A stretch of DNA of 64,000 nt. Source: CANIGN01 sp964538275. GTDB taxonomy: Bacteria; Bdellovibrionota; UBA2428. Position 1 is the stretch's first letter. Each line of letters starts with the position of its first letter. The stretch covers positions 1 through 64,000 of the forward strand of contig CAZIFW010000007.1 of NCBI GenBank assembly GCA_964538275.1, in the 5' to 3' direction. Both the position numbers and the translations under genes were made by a program. Below the pieces are notes generated by a model. The model was not told where the DNA came from and ran no database searches. It saw only the letters and a program-made list of their open reading frames with translations. Positions 44,476 through 53,437 of this stretch are shown in pieces.

Positions 44476-45834
44476 ATGCTCACTCCAGAATACCATAAAA
44501 AATCGTACTCTCAGAGACGTCAAAATCTTTTACAATCGATCAAAGAATCACACCCATTCTTAATAATATTATTCAATTCCCCTGTATATCCGCAGTGCTC
44601 AGATGCCCACTACAGGCACCGTACAGATTCATCTTTTTTTTATTTAACAGGCTTAACTGAAGAAGAGTCTGCAGCATTGCTATTCTTTGACGGAAAAAAA
44701 ACTCGTTATGAGCTTTTTGTAAGGCCCAGGGACCCCGCTTCTGAGCAGTGGAACGGACTTAGACTTGGACCTGACGGAGCTAAAAAGAAATTGAGCCCCG
44801 ATGAAGCCTTTGAATTTTCAGAACTTCCCGCACAAGTACAAAAATGGTTTCAAAAACTTCCCAAAGGATCACAACCTCGCATTTATTCTAATTTTACCTC
44901 TCACGCGCCTACATTTAAGCAACTTTTTACTATCACTCAAAATTTAGCTGGTAACGGACGCAGTGGAAGTTCTGCACCTGCAGGTTATCTTGAAATTCTT
45001 CCATATGTGCGCAAGTTGCGCCTGCTTAAGGATGATAAAGAAATCGAAGAAATGCGATTAGCAGCAAAGATTAACATTAAGGCTCATCTTGCGCTCATGA
45101 AAGAACTCAAGCCTGGAATGACCGAATATCAAGCTCAAGCTATTCTTGAAAAAATATATATACACGAAGGGGCACGTGGCCCTGGTTACACTTCTATTTT
45201 AGCAAGTGGTCCGAATGCAGCCATTTTACACTATAACGAAAACAATAGAAGCATGAGCAGCGGAGAGATGCTTTTGGCTGATGCGGGTTGCGAATTTAGA
45301 ATGTATCAATCCGACATCACTCGCACACTCCCCGTAGGAAAAAGCTTTACTCCACTGCAAAGAAAGCTCATGGACATTGTTCATGAAGCTAAAGTAGCTG
45401 CAACCGCTGTATGTGTTGAGGGGCGTACCCTTGCAGATTTTCATAAAACGGCATCGCTTGCTCTCATCGAGGGTTTAAAAACTTTAAAAATTCTAAAAGG
45501 TGACACGGAAAGTATTTTAGAAAAGGGTGAACACCGCCGCTACTATCCCCATGGAACCGGTCACTGGCTAGGACTTGATGTGCACGATCCTTGCCCGAGC
45601 TGGGAAGATGGAGAGGCTGTTCCCTTCAAAGCCAACATGTTACTGACAGTAGAGCCAGGGCTTTATTTTATGCATAACGATACAAGTGTGCCTAAAGAAT
45701 TTAGAGGGCTCGGCGTACGCATTGAAGACAACCTACTCATTCGCCCTAAAGGCAAAGCGCCAGAAAACCTCACGAGTTCACTGCCTAGTTCTTGGAAACA
45801 AATTGAAAGTGTCAAAAAAGCAGCCAAGAAGTAG
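44476..45834 (+). CDS. pepP: Xaa-Pro aminopeptidase
   Basis: Cytoplasmic M24B metallopeptidase of 452 residues that removes residues N-terminal to proline. Order: AMP_N domain (SDAHYRHRTDSSFFYLTGL), then the catalytic pita-bread domain with metal ligands Asp in LLADAGCEFRMYQSDITRT, His in HGTGHWLGLDVHD, Glu in LTVEPGLYF and Glu in GVRIEDN. All five ligand positions are intact. ATG 44476 lacks a strong ribosome site. The HTTM gene follows by 26 bases on the same strand. Confidence 0.95.
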   Translation: MLTPEYHKKSYSQRRQNLLQSIKESHPFLIILFNSPVYPQCSDAHYRHRTDSSFFYLTGLTEEESAALLFFDGKKTRYELFVRPRDPASEQWNGLRLGPDGAKKKLSPDEAFEFSELPAQVQKWFQKLPKGSQPRIYSNFTSHAPTFKQLFTITQNLAGNGRSGSSAPAGYLEILPYVRKLRLLKDDKEIEEMRLAAKINIKAHLALMKELKPGMTEYQAQAILEKIYIHEGARGPGYTSILASGPNAAILHYNENNRSMSSGEMLLADAGCEFRMYQSDITRTLPVGKSFTPLQRKLMDIVHEAKVAATAVCVEGRTLADFHKTASLALIEGLKTLKILKGDTESILEKGEHRRYYPHGTGHWLGLDVHDPCPSWEDGEAVPFKANMLLTVEPGLYFMHNDTSVPKEFRGLGVRIEDNLLIRPKGKAPENLTSSLPSSWKQIESVKKAAKK

Positions 45835-45860
45835 CAAGCCCACGCCGATAATAAAAAAGG

Positions 45861-47300
45861 ATGCCCCCTTTTTTAAATGCTCCTTGGCGAAGGATTTTTG
45901 AACTCGATCTCAGGTCTCTCGCCGTTGCACGCATAGGCTTAGGTTTTTTTCTTTTCCTTGATACCTTTTTTAGAGCTTTAAATTTTAAAGCTCACTACAC
46001 AGAATTCGGGGTACTCCCTCTAAGCATTTTAGAAAAATTCTATCGTCCTCAAGGACCCTGTCTACACTGCTGGTATCCAACTGATTCATGGGTGGCTGTA
46101 CTGTTTTTTGCTCAAGCTTTTTTTGCACTCACTTTAATGCTGGGATTCAAAACTCGCTTAAGTCTTTTTATGAGTTGGTTGCTCACAATTTCAATTCAAT
46201 ATCGCAACCCTCTCGTTATAGATGGTGGCGATGTACTTTTACGTTGTTTCTTGGTTTGGATGTTCTTTCTTCCTGTTTCTAATTACTTTTCTTTAGATGC
46301 GAAAAAAAACAAAATCGATGCAACCTCAAGTGTGCATTGGTTTAATCTCAGCCTTCCCCTTCAACTCTTTATGCTTTACTTTATGTCTGCTCTTCTAAAG
46401 TCTGGACAAGACTGGTGGCCGCTAGGAACTGCAACTGGATACGCGCTTTCACTCGAGGCATTTGTAACTCCCATAGGACGTTGGATGACTCAATTTCCAG
46501 AGTCCTTAAAAGTGCTCACTCGCATGATATTTGTTACCGAACTTTGGGCACCTATTTTACTTTTAATGTGGGGACGATTTCGACTTACAGGAGTTATTAT
46601 ATTTATTGGTTTTCATGCCGGCTTAGCTTTGGCTATGGACCTAGCTCTTTTCCCTTGGATAGCTTTTTCGTGTTTAGCGTCACTCTTGCCAAAAGAGTTT
46701 TGGGATTTTATCGAAATCCACGTTCAAAAAAAATCTCAAACTCTTTATCGAGAAATTAAGAATACAAGCTTTCAACATGCTTTTTGTGCACTCATAGTTC
46801 CTGTTTACTTAATTGCTATGGCTTGGAATTACTCAACTTACACAAAGAAAGCACTTCCTAAACCTATTGCAAAAATAGGTCGCTGGTTTCATGTCGATCA
46901 ATATTGGGGAATGTTTGCGCCCTATCCTCTTAAAGATTCCGGCTGGTATGAATTTGGAGTTGAACTTTGGAACGGGCAATACGTTTATGCTTTTGTAAAT
47001 GATAAGATGGAAGACAATTGGGATGAGAAAATTCATCGTCCCAAATCTGGACATAAATATTTTGTAGACCAAAGGTGGAGAAAGTATCTTGTAAATCTTT
47101 GGGATAAGCAAAATGCCAAATATCGTCCCGCGCTTGCAGCCTATCTTTGCAGAAAATGGAATTCAGATTTTCCTGCGCCAAGTGACAAGGCTCTACATGT
47201 AGACATGGAATTTACGCTCTTCCAAAACAAAGAGTACCTTAAACCTACACGTGAACCCGCGAACATAAATCTGGGCACATACAAATGTAGAGACAATTAA
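45861..47300 (+). CDS. HTTM-domain membrane protein (vitamin K carboxylase-like)
   Basis: Polytopic inner membrane protein of 479 residues with about seven to nine helices, of the HTTM family related to vitamin K-dependent gamma-carboxylase. Seen: RSLAVARIGLGFFLFLDTF, the HYTEFGVLPL loop, and WWPLGTATGYALSLE with the family's Trp/Gly pattern. After the membrane part (from about residue 320) a C-terminal hydrophilic domain has FHVDQYWGMFAPYP. Bacterial members have no agreed function. ATG 45861 has AAAAAAGG directly before it, spacing close to zero, which is poor. Confidence 0.8.
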   Translation: MPPFLNAPWRRIFELDLRSLAVARIGLGFFLFLDTFFRALNFKAHYTEFGVLPLSILEKFYRPQGPCLHCWYPTDSWVAVLFFAQAFFALTLMLGFKTRLSLFMSWLLTISIQYRNPLVIDGGDVLLRCFLVWMFFLPVSNYFSLDAKKNKIDATSSVHWFNLSLPLQLFMLYFMSALLKSGQDWWPLGTATGYALSLEAFVTPIGRWMTQFPESLKVLTRMIFVTELWAPILLLMWGRFRLTGVIIFIGFHAGLALAMDLALFPWIAFSCLASLLPKEFWDFIEIHVQKKSQTLYREIKNTSFQHAFCALIVPVYLIAMAWNYSTYTKKALPKPIAKIGRWFHVDQYWGMFAPYPLKDSGWYEFGVELWNGQYVYAFVNDKMEDNWDEKIHRPKSGHKYFVDQRWRKYLVNLWDKQNAKYRPALAAYLCRKWNSDFPAPSDKALHVDMEFTLFQNKEYLKPTREPANINLGTYKCRDN

Positions 47301-47504
47301 CCGACACCTATTACCTGCAGTCATTCTAGTGAGTTAAAAATTAAAAGATGTAAATTCTGTGTAAAAAAATTCCTTAACCTAAAGTTTAAAAAAATTATTC
47401 GTCTATGAAGCTCAAGAATTTCCTATTTATTGACGAACAGTTATCCGTATCCCTACTTGTTGCATGTAGCTCCTGGGAACTTATTTTTTAGGAGGTTACA
47501 TATA

Positions 47505-48209
47505 ATGTTCACAAAATTAGCAACGTTTTTCCATGAAGGTGGCCCTACAATGTACGTCACTCTTGTTGTGGGTCTATGCGGACTTGCAATTGCAATTGAG
47601 CGTACTCATAAGTTGTACTTCAAAACAAAGCACAACACTCAACTCTTTATGTCACGCATTAAAGAGCTGCTTCTTCAAAATAGAATCGAAGATGCTATCC
47701 AATATTGCAATGTTGAGTCTCAATATCCCCTTCCTAAAGTTGTGAAGTCAGGCCTTGAGCGTATTGGTTGTGATGAAACTTTAATTCGTCAAAGTATGGA
47801 AAGTGCATACTTAGAAACTACTCCACGTCTAACAGAAAGACTTGGTTTCCTTGCATTGATTGCAAACGGCGGTCTTTTGTTCGGTCTCCTTGGTACAGTA
47901 TTGGGTCTTATTCGTCAGTTCTCTGCACTTGCATCAACAGATGCAGCTGACAAACAAATCATGATGGCTCAAGGTATCGCAGAAGCGATGAACAACACAG
48001 CCTTCGGATTGATTGTTGCTCTTCCAATGCTAGTTATTCACGGAATACTTTCTGCGAAAAGCACACATATTATCGAAGAAATGGAAGCTGGCTCGTCTCA
48101 GTTTCTTGATTGGGTAGGACTCTACAACTACGGCGAACTTGAAAATCGTCTTACCAAAACGGGCAACGGATCAGGTGATCATGAAGCTCGTCATTCTAGA
48201 GCAGCTTAA
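47505..48209 (+). CDS. TolQ/ExbB/MotA-like proton channel protein
   Basis: First gene of a six-gene cluster. A 235-residue inner membrane protein with three helices: about 15-32, then after a cytoplasmic loop about 115-135 (LIANGGLLFGLLGTVLGLI) and 160-180 (MNNTAFGLIVALPMLVIH); these hold the conserved Gly and Thr positions of TolQ/ExbB. With ExbD/TolR partners it would form a proton channel that drives an envelope machine. ATG 47505 has GGAGG 9 bases upstream; the frame is open further upstream. A TTGACG box at 47430 might be a -35 site, but the -10 is weak. The tail is His/Arg-rich. Confidence 0.9.
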   Translation: MFTKLATFFHEGGPTMYVTLVVGLCGLAIAIERTHKLYFKTKHNTQLFMSRIKELLLQNRIEDAIQYCNVESQYPLPKVVKSGLERIGCDETLIRQSMESAYLETTPRLTERLGFLALIANGGLLFGLLGTVLGLIRQFSALASTDAADKQIMMAQGIAEAMNNTAFGLIVALPMLVIHGILSAKSTHIIEEMEAGSSQFLDWVGLYNYGELENRLTKTGNGSGDHEARHSRAA

Positions 48210-48232
48210 TTCTAACCCTAAAGAGGTAATTT

Positions 48233-48754
48233 ATGTTTCGTAAACCAGGACGTAATCACGGCGGAAGCGACGGACACGGTGGACTGTTAATCACTCCACT
48301 TCTAGATATGTTAGTGGCACTTATACCCATATTAATTTTGGGTGTTGTGTTAACTCGTATCAACGTTGTAGATGTTTCTGTTTCAAAACCTGTTCAATCT
48401 ATTAGCAAACCACAAAATAGTAAGTTTGACCTCCTACTTAAAGTGGGTGGCAAAGAGATTGACGTCATTTTAAATGGAAAGTCTCGACTCAAAGTCGCTA
48501 AAGATGCGGAAACCTCAATAGAGCAACTCCACAATGAATTTGTAGCTATTAAAAAAGAATTCCCACAAGAATTTGAAATTAAAGTCGAACCCGAAAGCCA
48601 AGTGGTACTGGACAACCTTATGGAAGTTATAGATGCCGCTCGCGAAGTTAAAAGTGGTGACCCTGAAATGATTCGCAAAGATGAGGCGACGGGTAAAGAC
48701 GTTAAAATCAAATTCCTCTTTCCACGGGTCATTCTAAGAGGAGTTTATTCATAA
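48233..48754 (+). CDS. ExbD/TolR-like protein 1
   Basis: A 173-residue bitopic protein: a short cytoplasmic His/Gly-rich stretch, a membrane helix (about 19-43) with the proton-carrying Asp25 in TPLLDMLVALIPIL, and a periplasmic domain (about 60-173) with alternating helices and strands. Twenty-three bases after the TolQ-like gene with AAAGAGGT before the ATG. The Pro in IPIL and the basic-poor N-terminus distinguish it from protein 2. Confidence 0.88.
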   Translation: MFRKPGRNHGGSDGHGGLLITPLLDMLVALIPILILGVVLTRINVVDVSVSKPVQSISKPQNSKFDLLLKVGGKEIDVILNGKSRLKVAKDAETSIEQLHNEFVAIKKEFPQEFEIKVEPESQVVLDNLMEVIDAAREVKSGDPEMIRKDEATGKDVKIKFLFPRVILRGVYS

Positions 48755-48755
48755 T

Positions 48756-49241
48756 ATGGGACTCGTACATAAAAGTTTTGGCGGCCGTGACCGCAAACAA
48801 CACATACATGCGGACGTAAACCTTACTCCGATGATCGATACACTTATTGTATTGCTAATCTTCTTAGTAAAAAGCTATTCCGTTACACCCGCTTACCTAA
48901 CCCCTACTCAAAGTATTGAACTTAGTCGCACCAGTTCAGCAGAAGGTGCTCCTGATAAACCTGCTTTGATTATTGGTAAAGATGGCATTCTGTTAGATGG
49001 AAAAGTTATTATTGGATTTAAAGATGGTGTTCCCGAAAGAGATTTCTCTCGTGATCCTTTTATCCAAGAACTTAAAGATCGATTAGATAAGTTAAAAGAA
49101 GGCGACCCTGAGTTTTCTGGAACTCTCATTCTGCAAGCAGATAAGAGTATCCCCTTTCACGTTTTAAAACCTATCCTGCGTACTGCAGGTGTTTCTGGGT
49201 TTTACGATATTAAGTTTGCGGGACAGGGAGCTGAACAATAA
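48756..49241 (+). CDS. ExbD/TolR-like protein 2
   Basis: A 161-residue ExbD/TolR homologue: helix about 23-42 with Asp28 in LTPMIDTLIVLLIFL, then a periplasmic domain that contains DGILLDGKVI and ADKSIPFHVLKPIL, closer to classical ExbD than protein 1 is. One base separates it from protein 1 and its stop overlaps the start of the TPR gene (TAATG). Two different ExbD-type proteins per one TolQ-type protein are typical of Glt/Agl-type machines. Confidence 0.9.
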   Translation: MGLVHKSFGGRDRKQHIHADVNLTPMIDTLIVLLIFLVKSYSVTPAYLTPTQSIELSRTSSAEGAPDKPALIIGKDGILLDGKVIIGFKDGVPERDFSRDPFIQELKDRLDKLKEGDPEFSGTLILQADKSIPFHVLKPILRTAGVSGFYDIKFAGQGAEQ

Positions 49242-52200
49242 TGAAAAAGCTTCTCGGCATATTCGCATTGAGCTTAGTATCATCTAACATTGAAGCCGCA
49301 AAATCGGCTAAAAGCACTACGTTTAAAAAAGAAGTTGCTAAAACTAAAACAACTCCTAAAACAACTGTTGTCGCAGAAAATCGTGCTCCAGTTGACGAAG
49401 TGAAATTTAATGTTTTGATGAAAAATATTCGAGCTTCTAACGAAGTTCTCGATCAGCTCAAACAAATGGAAGCATTGCGCTCCAGTGCCGAGAATTCCTT
49501 AAGAGCTCTTCTTAAAAATCGCCCTAACGACTTAGAGCTAAATTTACGTTTAGCAGAATTGCGCCTACAACGCGCAAGAGACTTTGAACAATTTTCTCTT
49601 GAATTAAGTCTTGGTGGTAATGAAGAAAGAGCAAAAGAACTGAGTCAACAAAGTCGTCAGCTCTTTGAAGCGGGCCTTGCTCACTACCGATCCATGCTTC
49701 CAAAAGTTGCTCGCCACCCTATGGAAGGTGAGATTTACTTGGGAATGGCGCGCTCTATGAAATCCTTAGGACGCCCCAAAGAAGCCCTAGCACTTTTAAA
49801 AAGTGTTCAACATCGTAGCTTTCAAACCAAAACAAATTTTTACTTAGCACTTACTAGAGGTGATTTGGAATTTGCACTTTCAAATGCTCAAGGCGCAAAA
49901 AATGCGTACGATGAAGCCACCAAATTTGTTGCCGCTGGCTCTCAAGAAGAAATGTACTTAATGTACAAAAAAAGCTGGGCTCTTTATAATTTGAAAGATA
50001 CAGATCTAGCTCTTGCTATGCTTAAAAAAGTTATTGAAGCTAGCCGAGATAAACTTGCACTTGCTCAAGAAGCTGTACAAGACTACTCACTTTTTGTTGC
50101 AGACCTAAGCACTCCAGATATGGAAAAAGACGAGGGTGGAATTGCGGGAGTTTACCGTTATCTTTCTCGCTACAGTCGTCCAGAAATTTCTGAAAAAGCA
50201 TTAGAGAAATTGAGCGAAACTTATTCACAAAATGGTCGTCGCGTAGATGCTAAAAAAACCTTAGAATTTTTAATTGAAAACAATCCAGATTCCCTTAGAA
50301 ATGGAGAACGTGCCATTAACGTTGTTAAATATGACCACGACCTTGTAGATACCAAAGCACTGAGTGGCCGCTACTTTTGGCTGATTAAAAACTTTGGCCC
50401 TCTTTCTAGCTGGTACAAAAAACAACTCCTCAGACCAGACATTCAAAGAAACACTTATGACGCTATTGAAGAAAGCTTAAGAACTTATTCTGTAGGTCTT
50501 CATAAAGAAGCAGACAAAGAAAAGTCTGATGTACGTAGAACTGCACTTGAAGAAACAATTGCGACTCTTTACGACTCACACTTAGAGAACTTTAAAGAAG
50601 TTCCACGTATACATTATTACCGCGCAGAAATCTATCGCCGAGCAAATGATTACGAAAATGCAGCTAGACAATACGATAGCTTTATTCTCGATATGCAAGG
50701 CTATGAAGAAGCTAAGCTAGAAGAATTTGATCACAAAATTAAAAAAGAAGCCGCCTTTTCGTCTGTCGAAATGTGGGCAAAAACTATTGATAAAAAACCA
50801 AAGCTTGCAGAATTCATGCTCAAAGCTTGCGATCGTTTCGTAGAGCATTTTCCTAAAGACGAAAAGGCTCCAACCGTCGCTCTTGATGCGGCTCGTGTAG
50901 AACATAAGATGGGCAATCCTGAAATTGCCCTTAAACGCATTCAAAAACTTGTAAGCTCTTATCCTCAAAGTCCAGAATCTGCTGAAGCCGTTAATGCGGG
51001 TCTAGACATATTGAACAAGCAAGGCGACTTCGTAAACTTAGCTGGTTACGCTCGTGACTGGAGAGAAAAAGTCACTGAGTGGGCACCTGAGAAGAAAAAA
51101 GACGAACTTAGAGCAGACCTAGATAAAGTACTTTCAACAAGTGAAGCAAAATCTTGTGAAGAACTTGCAAAACGTAAAAACAAAAAATTAGAAGCGGCTC
51201 TTTGTTTTAGACGAGTTGCTGAATCAAATAAAGATTCAGACATCGCTCCAAAAGCTCTTGTCCTAGCTTCTGATCTCTTTAAAGAATTTGGAGACCCCTA
51301 TTCTTCTTTAGATGCACTTGAACTCCTCGTTCAAAGACATCCAAACTCAGACCAAGCTATAGTAGCTTTTTCCAAACTAGCAGAAGGTTTTGAGAGAACT
51401 TTCCAATTTGGCAGATCAGCGGATATTTACGAGCAACTTCTAAAACGCAAAGACGTTCCTAATCGCAAACAAGTGATTGCACGTTTAGCTGGTCTCTACA
51501 CAGGACTTGGTGCAAAAGAAAAACTAGAAAAAATTCTTCAAGATACAGATGCTAGCCAAGAACTTAAAAATCAAGTTTTTACTAAAAAACTTAAATCTAG
51601 CCACGATGAACTTCTTGCTCTTGAAAGAGCAGAGGGTTACAGTCGAGGTAAATTTGCCTCGGATCGTGCACAAGCGATCTTCGCAGAATTTAAAACTCTC
51701 GAAACTCAAAACAAACTTCCTTCTCATCTAAACCTTGAAATTCAACGGATCGAGGGACACTTCCTTCATAGTCAAGGTAACTTGCAAAAGGCAGATGAGT
51801 TATGGATGGCAGGTTTGAAAAAATTCTGGAGACTCAGCCCCAAAACTCCTGATCTTTGGGAGTCTGCTGCACGTATGAGACTTTCGCAAGGATCATACTG
51901 GAGATCTCTCTTTAAGAGTGCAGATATTGCTGCAAATCCTCAGAAGAAAGTATCTCTCTTTCAAAAAATAGAAGCTTGGAATGCTGAAGTTTTAGGAATG
52001 AATAGCCCAGCAGTTGCCCTAGAAACCCTATGGGCTACAGCTAAGTTTTACCGTGAATTTGCCGCTGAACTTAAGAGCAAAGACGCGACTATGCAAATGG
52101 GCATAGACATGGAAAACAAAGCTAAGATTGTTACTCAAGAACTTGCACGCAGAGCTCAGAACTGGGGACTCATCACCCCACTTCTACTCTCTACTTTAAA

Positions 52201-53170
52201 AGATATTCGTGAAGCGCGTGGAGAAAAAACTGACACGGATGTAAGCATAAATTTCCCATGGCCAGAAATTCCACGTGGATTAGAAATGCTTGCGGAGAGA
52301 AAAACTCTTAGCGAGTGGTCTAAAGACCCTAAAAACTTAAAAAGCAGACTTAAGAGTTCTAAAGATCGCCGTGAGCAAAGAAATATTGCCTACGTGATTT
52401 TGATGAAAACAAATTCTCTTAAAGGCGACAACCTTAACGGCTGGGAAGAAATTCTTACCGGAAAAGATGAAGTTCAATCTCGTATAGAAGCCTCCATTCA
52501 GGACAATCAAAACGACAAGGCTGAAATGCTTCTGAATCAATATGAAGCTGTGTATGGAGACGATCTTTTCTCAGCAATCGCAATGAGTCGACTTGATGTC
52601 AACAAACGCGAGTATTCCTCTGGATACCGAAGAGCTCTTGCTCTTTTCCAACGCAGTGAATTCGCCTCTAAATACTACGCAATTGGTTGGAAGAGTTTAT
52701 TCGACGAACTCATTGAAGGAGAACTTTCTGATTCCTTTAAAGATGAAGCATTCAAAGTTCTTTCTGCCGCAGCCAAAAATAACTGGGAGAAGAAGCTTCT
52801 TGCCACTCTTTGCTTAAGAGGCACGATCACTTGTAGCGGTGAATATTCTGGACTTGCTCTCTTGAACTTAATTGATAACAACACCTCTGAAAGCTTAGTA
52901 GATTACGCAGATCACAGAAGCTTGTGGCGGATTGAAAAAGATTTCTTAGAAATTAGTTTAAAAACACTTTCTAAGTCTGCAACTCGTCCTGAACAAATTG
53001 AAACTCTTAAACGAGCACTCAGTAAGTTTAAAGATATGAGCAATGGCAGCTTAGATTCTAAAGCTCATCGAAGAACAGCTGAATTAGCTCAAAGTGAAAT
53101 TAAAAACACAGAAACTAAAATACTTGCACGACTTGAGGCGGAACGTAGACCCGCGCAAAAGGTGGAATAA
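49241..53170 (+). CDS. Large exported TPR protein
   Basis: A 1309-residue exported protein. Signal peptide MKKLLGIFALSLVSSNIEAA; then Ala/Lys/Leu-rich helical repeats for nearly the whole length, with TPR-type spacing (for example LEALLKNRPNDLELNLRLAELRL-like arrays near 70-130 and repeated ALALLK/FESR/YPQSPESAEA blocks). No enzymatic domain. It should be a periplasmic scaffold between the inner membrane motor and outer membrane parts. Overlaps the ExbD-2 stop by one base and is three bases before the small exported gene. Confidence 0.85.
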   Translation: MKKLLGIFALSLVSSNIEAAKSAKSTTFKKEVAKTKTTPKTTVVAENRAPVDEVKFNVLMKNIRASNEVLDQLKQMEALRSSAENSLRALLKNRPNDLELNLRLAELRLQRARDFEQFSLELSLGGNEERAKELSQQSRQLFEAGLAHYRSMLPKVARHPMEGEIYLGMARSMKSLGRPKEALALLKSVQHRSFQTKTNFYLALTRGDLEFALSNAQGAKNAYDEATKFVAAGSQEEMYLMYKKSWALYNLKDTDLALAMLKKVIEASRDKLALAQEAVQDYSLFVADLSTPDMEKDEGGIAGVYRYLSRYSRPEISEKALEKLSETYSQNGRRVDAKKTLEFLIENNPDSLRNGERAINVVKYDHDLVDTKALSGRYFWLIKNFGPLSSWYKKQLLRPDIQRNTYDAIEESLRTYSVGLHKEADKEKSDVRRTALEETIATLYDSHLENFKEVPRIHYYRAEIYRRANDYENAARQYDSFILDMQGYEEAKLEEFDHKIKKEAAFSSVEMWAKTIDKKPKLAEFMLKACDRFVEHFPKDEKAPTVALDAARVEHKMGNPEIALKRIQKLVSSYPQSPESAEAVNAGLDILNKQGDFVNLAGYARDWREKVTEWAPEKKKDELRADLDKVLSTSEAKSCEELAKRKNKKLEAALCFRRVAESNKDSDIAPKALVLASDLFKEFGDPYSSLDALELLVQRHPNSDQAIVAFSKLAEGFERTFQFGRSADIYEQLLKRKDVPNRKQVIARLAGLYTGLGAKEKLEKILQDTDASQELKNQVFTKKLKSSHDELLALERAEGYSRGKFASDRAQAIFAEFKTLETQNKLPSHLNLEIQRIEGHFLHSQGNLQKADELWMAGLKKFWRLSPKTPDLWESAARMRLSQGSYWRSLFKSADIAANPQKKVSLFQKIEAWNAEVLGMNSPAVALETLWATAKFYREFAAELKSKDATMQMGIDMENKAKIVTQELARRAQNWGLITPLLLSTLKDIREARGEKTDTDVSINFPWPEIPRGLEMLAERKTLSEWSKDPKNLKSRLKSSKDRREQRNIAYVILMKTNSLKGDNLNGWEEILTGKDEVQSRIEASIQDNQNDKAEMLLNQYEAVYGDDLFSAIAMSRLDVNKREYSSGYRRALALFQRSEFASKYYAIGWKSLFDELIEGELSDSFKDEAFKVLSAAAKNNWEKKLLATLCLRGTITCSGEYSGLALLNLIDNNTSESLVDYADHRSLWRIEKDFLEISLKTLSKSATRPEQIETLKRALSKFKDMSNGSLDSKAHRRTAELAQSEIKNTETKILARLEAERRPAQKVE

Positions 53171-53173
53171 TTT

Positions 53174-53437
53174 ATGAGAAAAATATTATATCTCTTTATA
53201 CTGACTCAATATGTGTGGGCTGCTGAAGCACCTAAGACGCCTGCAAAAGATACTGGAAAAGCAAAATATAAAAAAAATATTTCTATGGAATTTGAAGGAC
53301 GCTCCGTTGATGGAGATGTTATCAAGCCGGACTCTGCCGATGTTGAAGGCGATAAGAACGTAAGATTCGATCCCTTGCTTGAGGGTCGTAAAGACTTTAA
53401 GCGAGAGTTTAAACGTAGTTCAGGAGTAACACGATGA
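53174..53437 (+). CDS. Small exported protein of the motor cluster
   Basis: An 87-residue protein: signal peptide of about 16 residues (MRKILYLFILTQYVWA) and a basic/acidic mature part with SMEFEGRSVDGDVIKPD, a motif form I associate with short secreted components next to ExbD/AgmX genes; the association is from memory and not tested. The last 4 bases overlap the next gene (ATGA). It probably acts with the AgmX-type protein, but no function is known. Confidence 0.7.
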   Translation: MRKILYLFILTQYVWAAEAPKTPAKDTGKAKYKKNISMEFEGRSVDGDVIKPDSADVEGDKNVRFDPLLEGRKDFKREFKRSSGVTR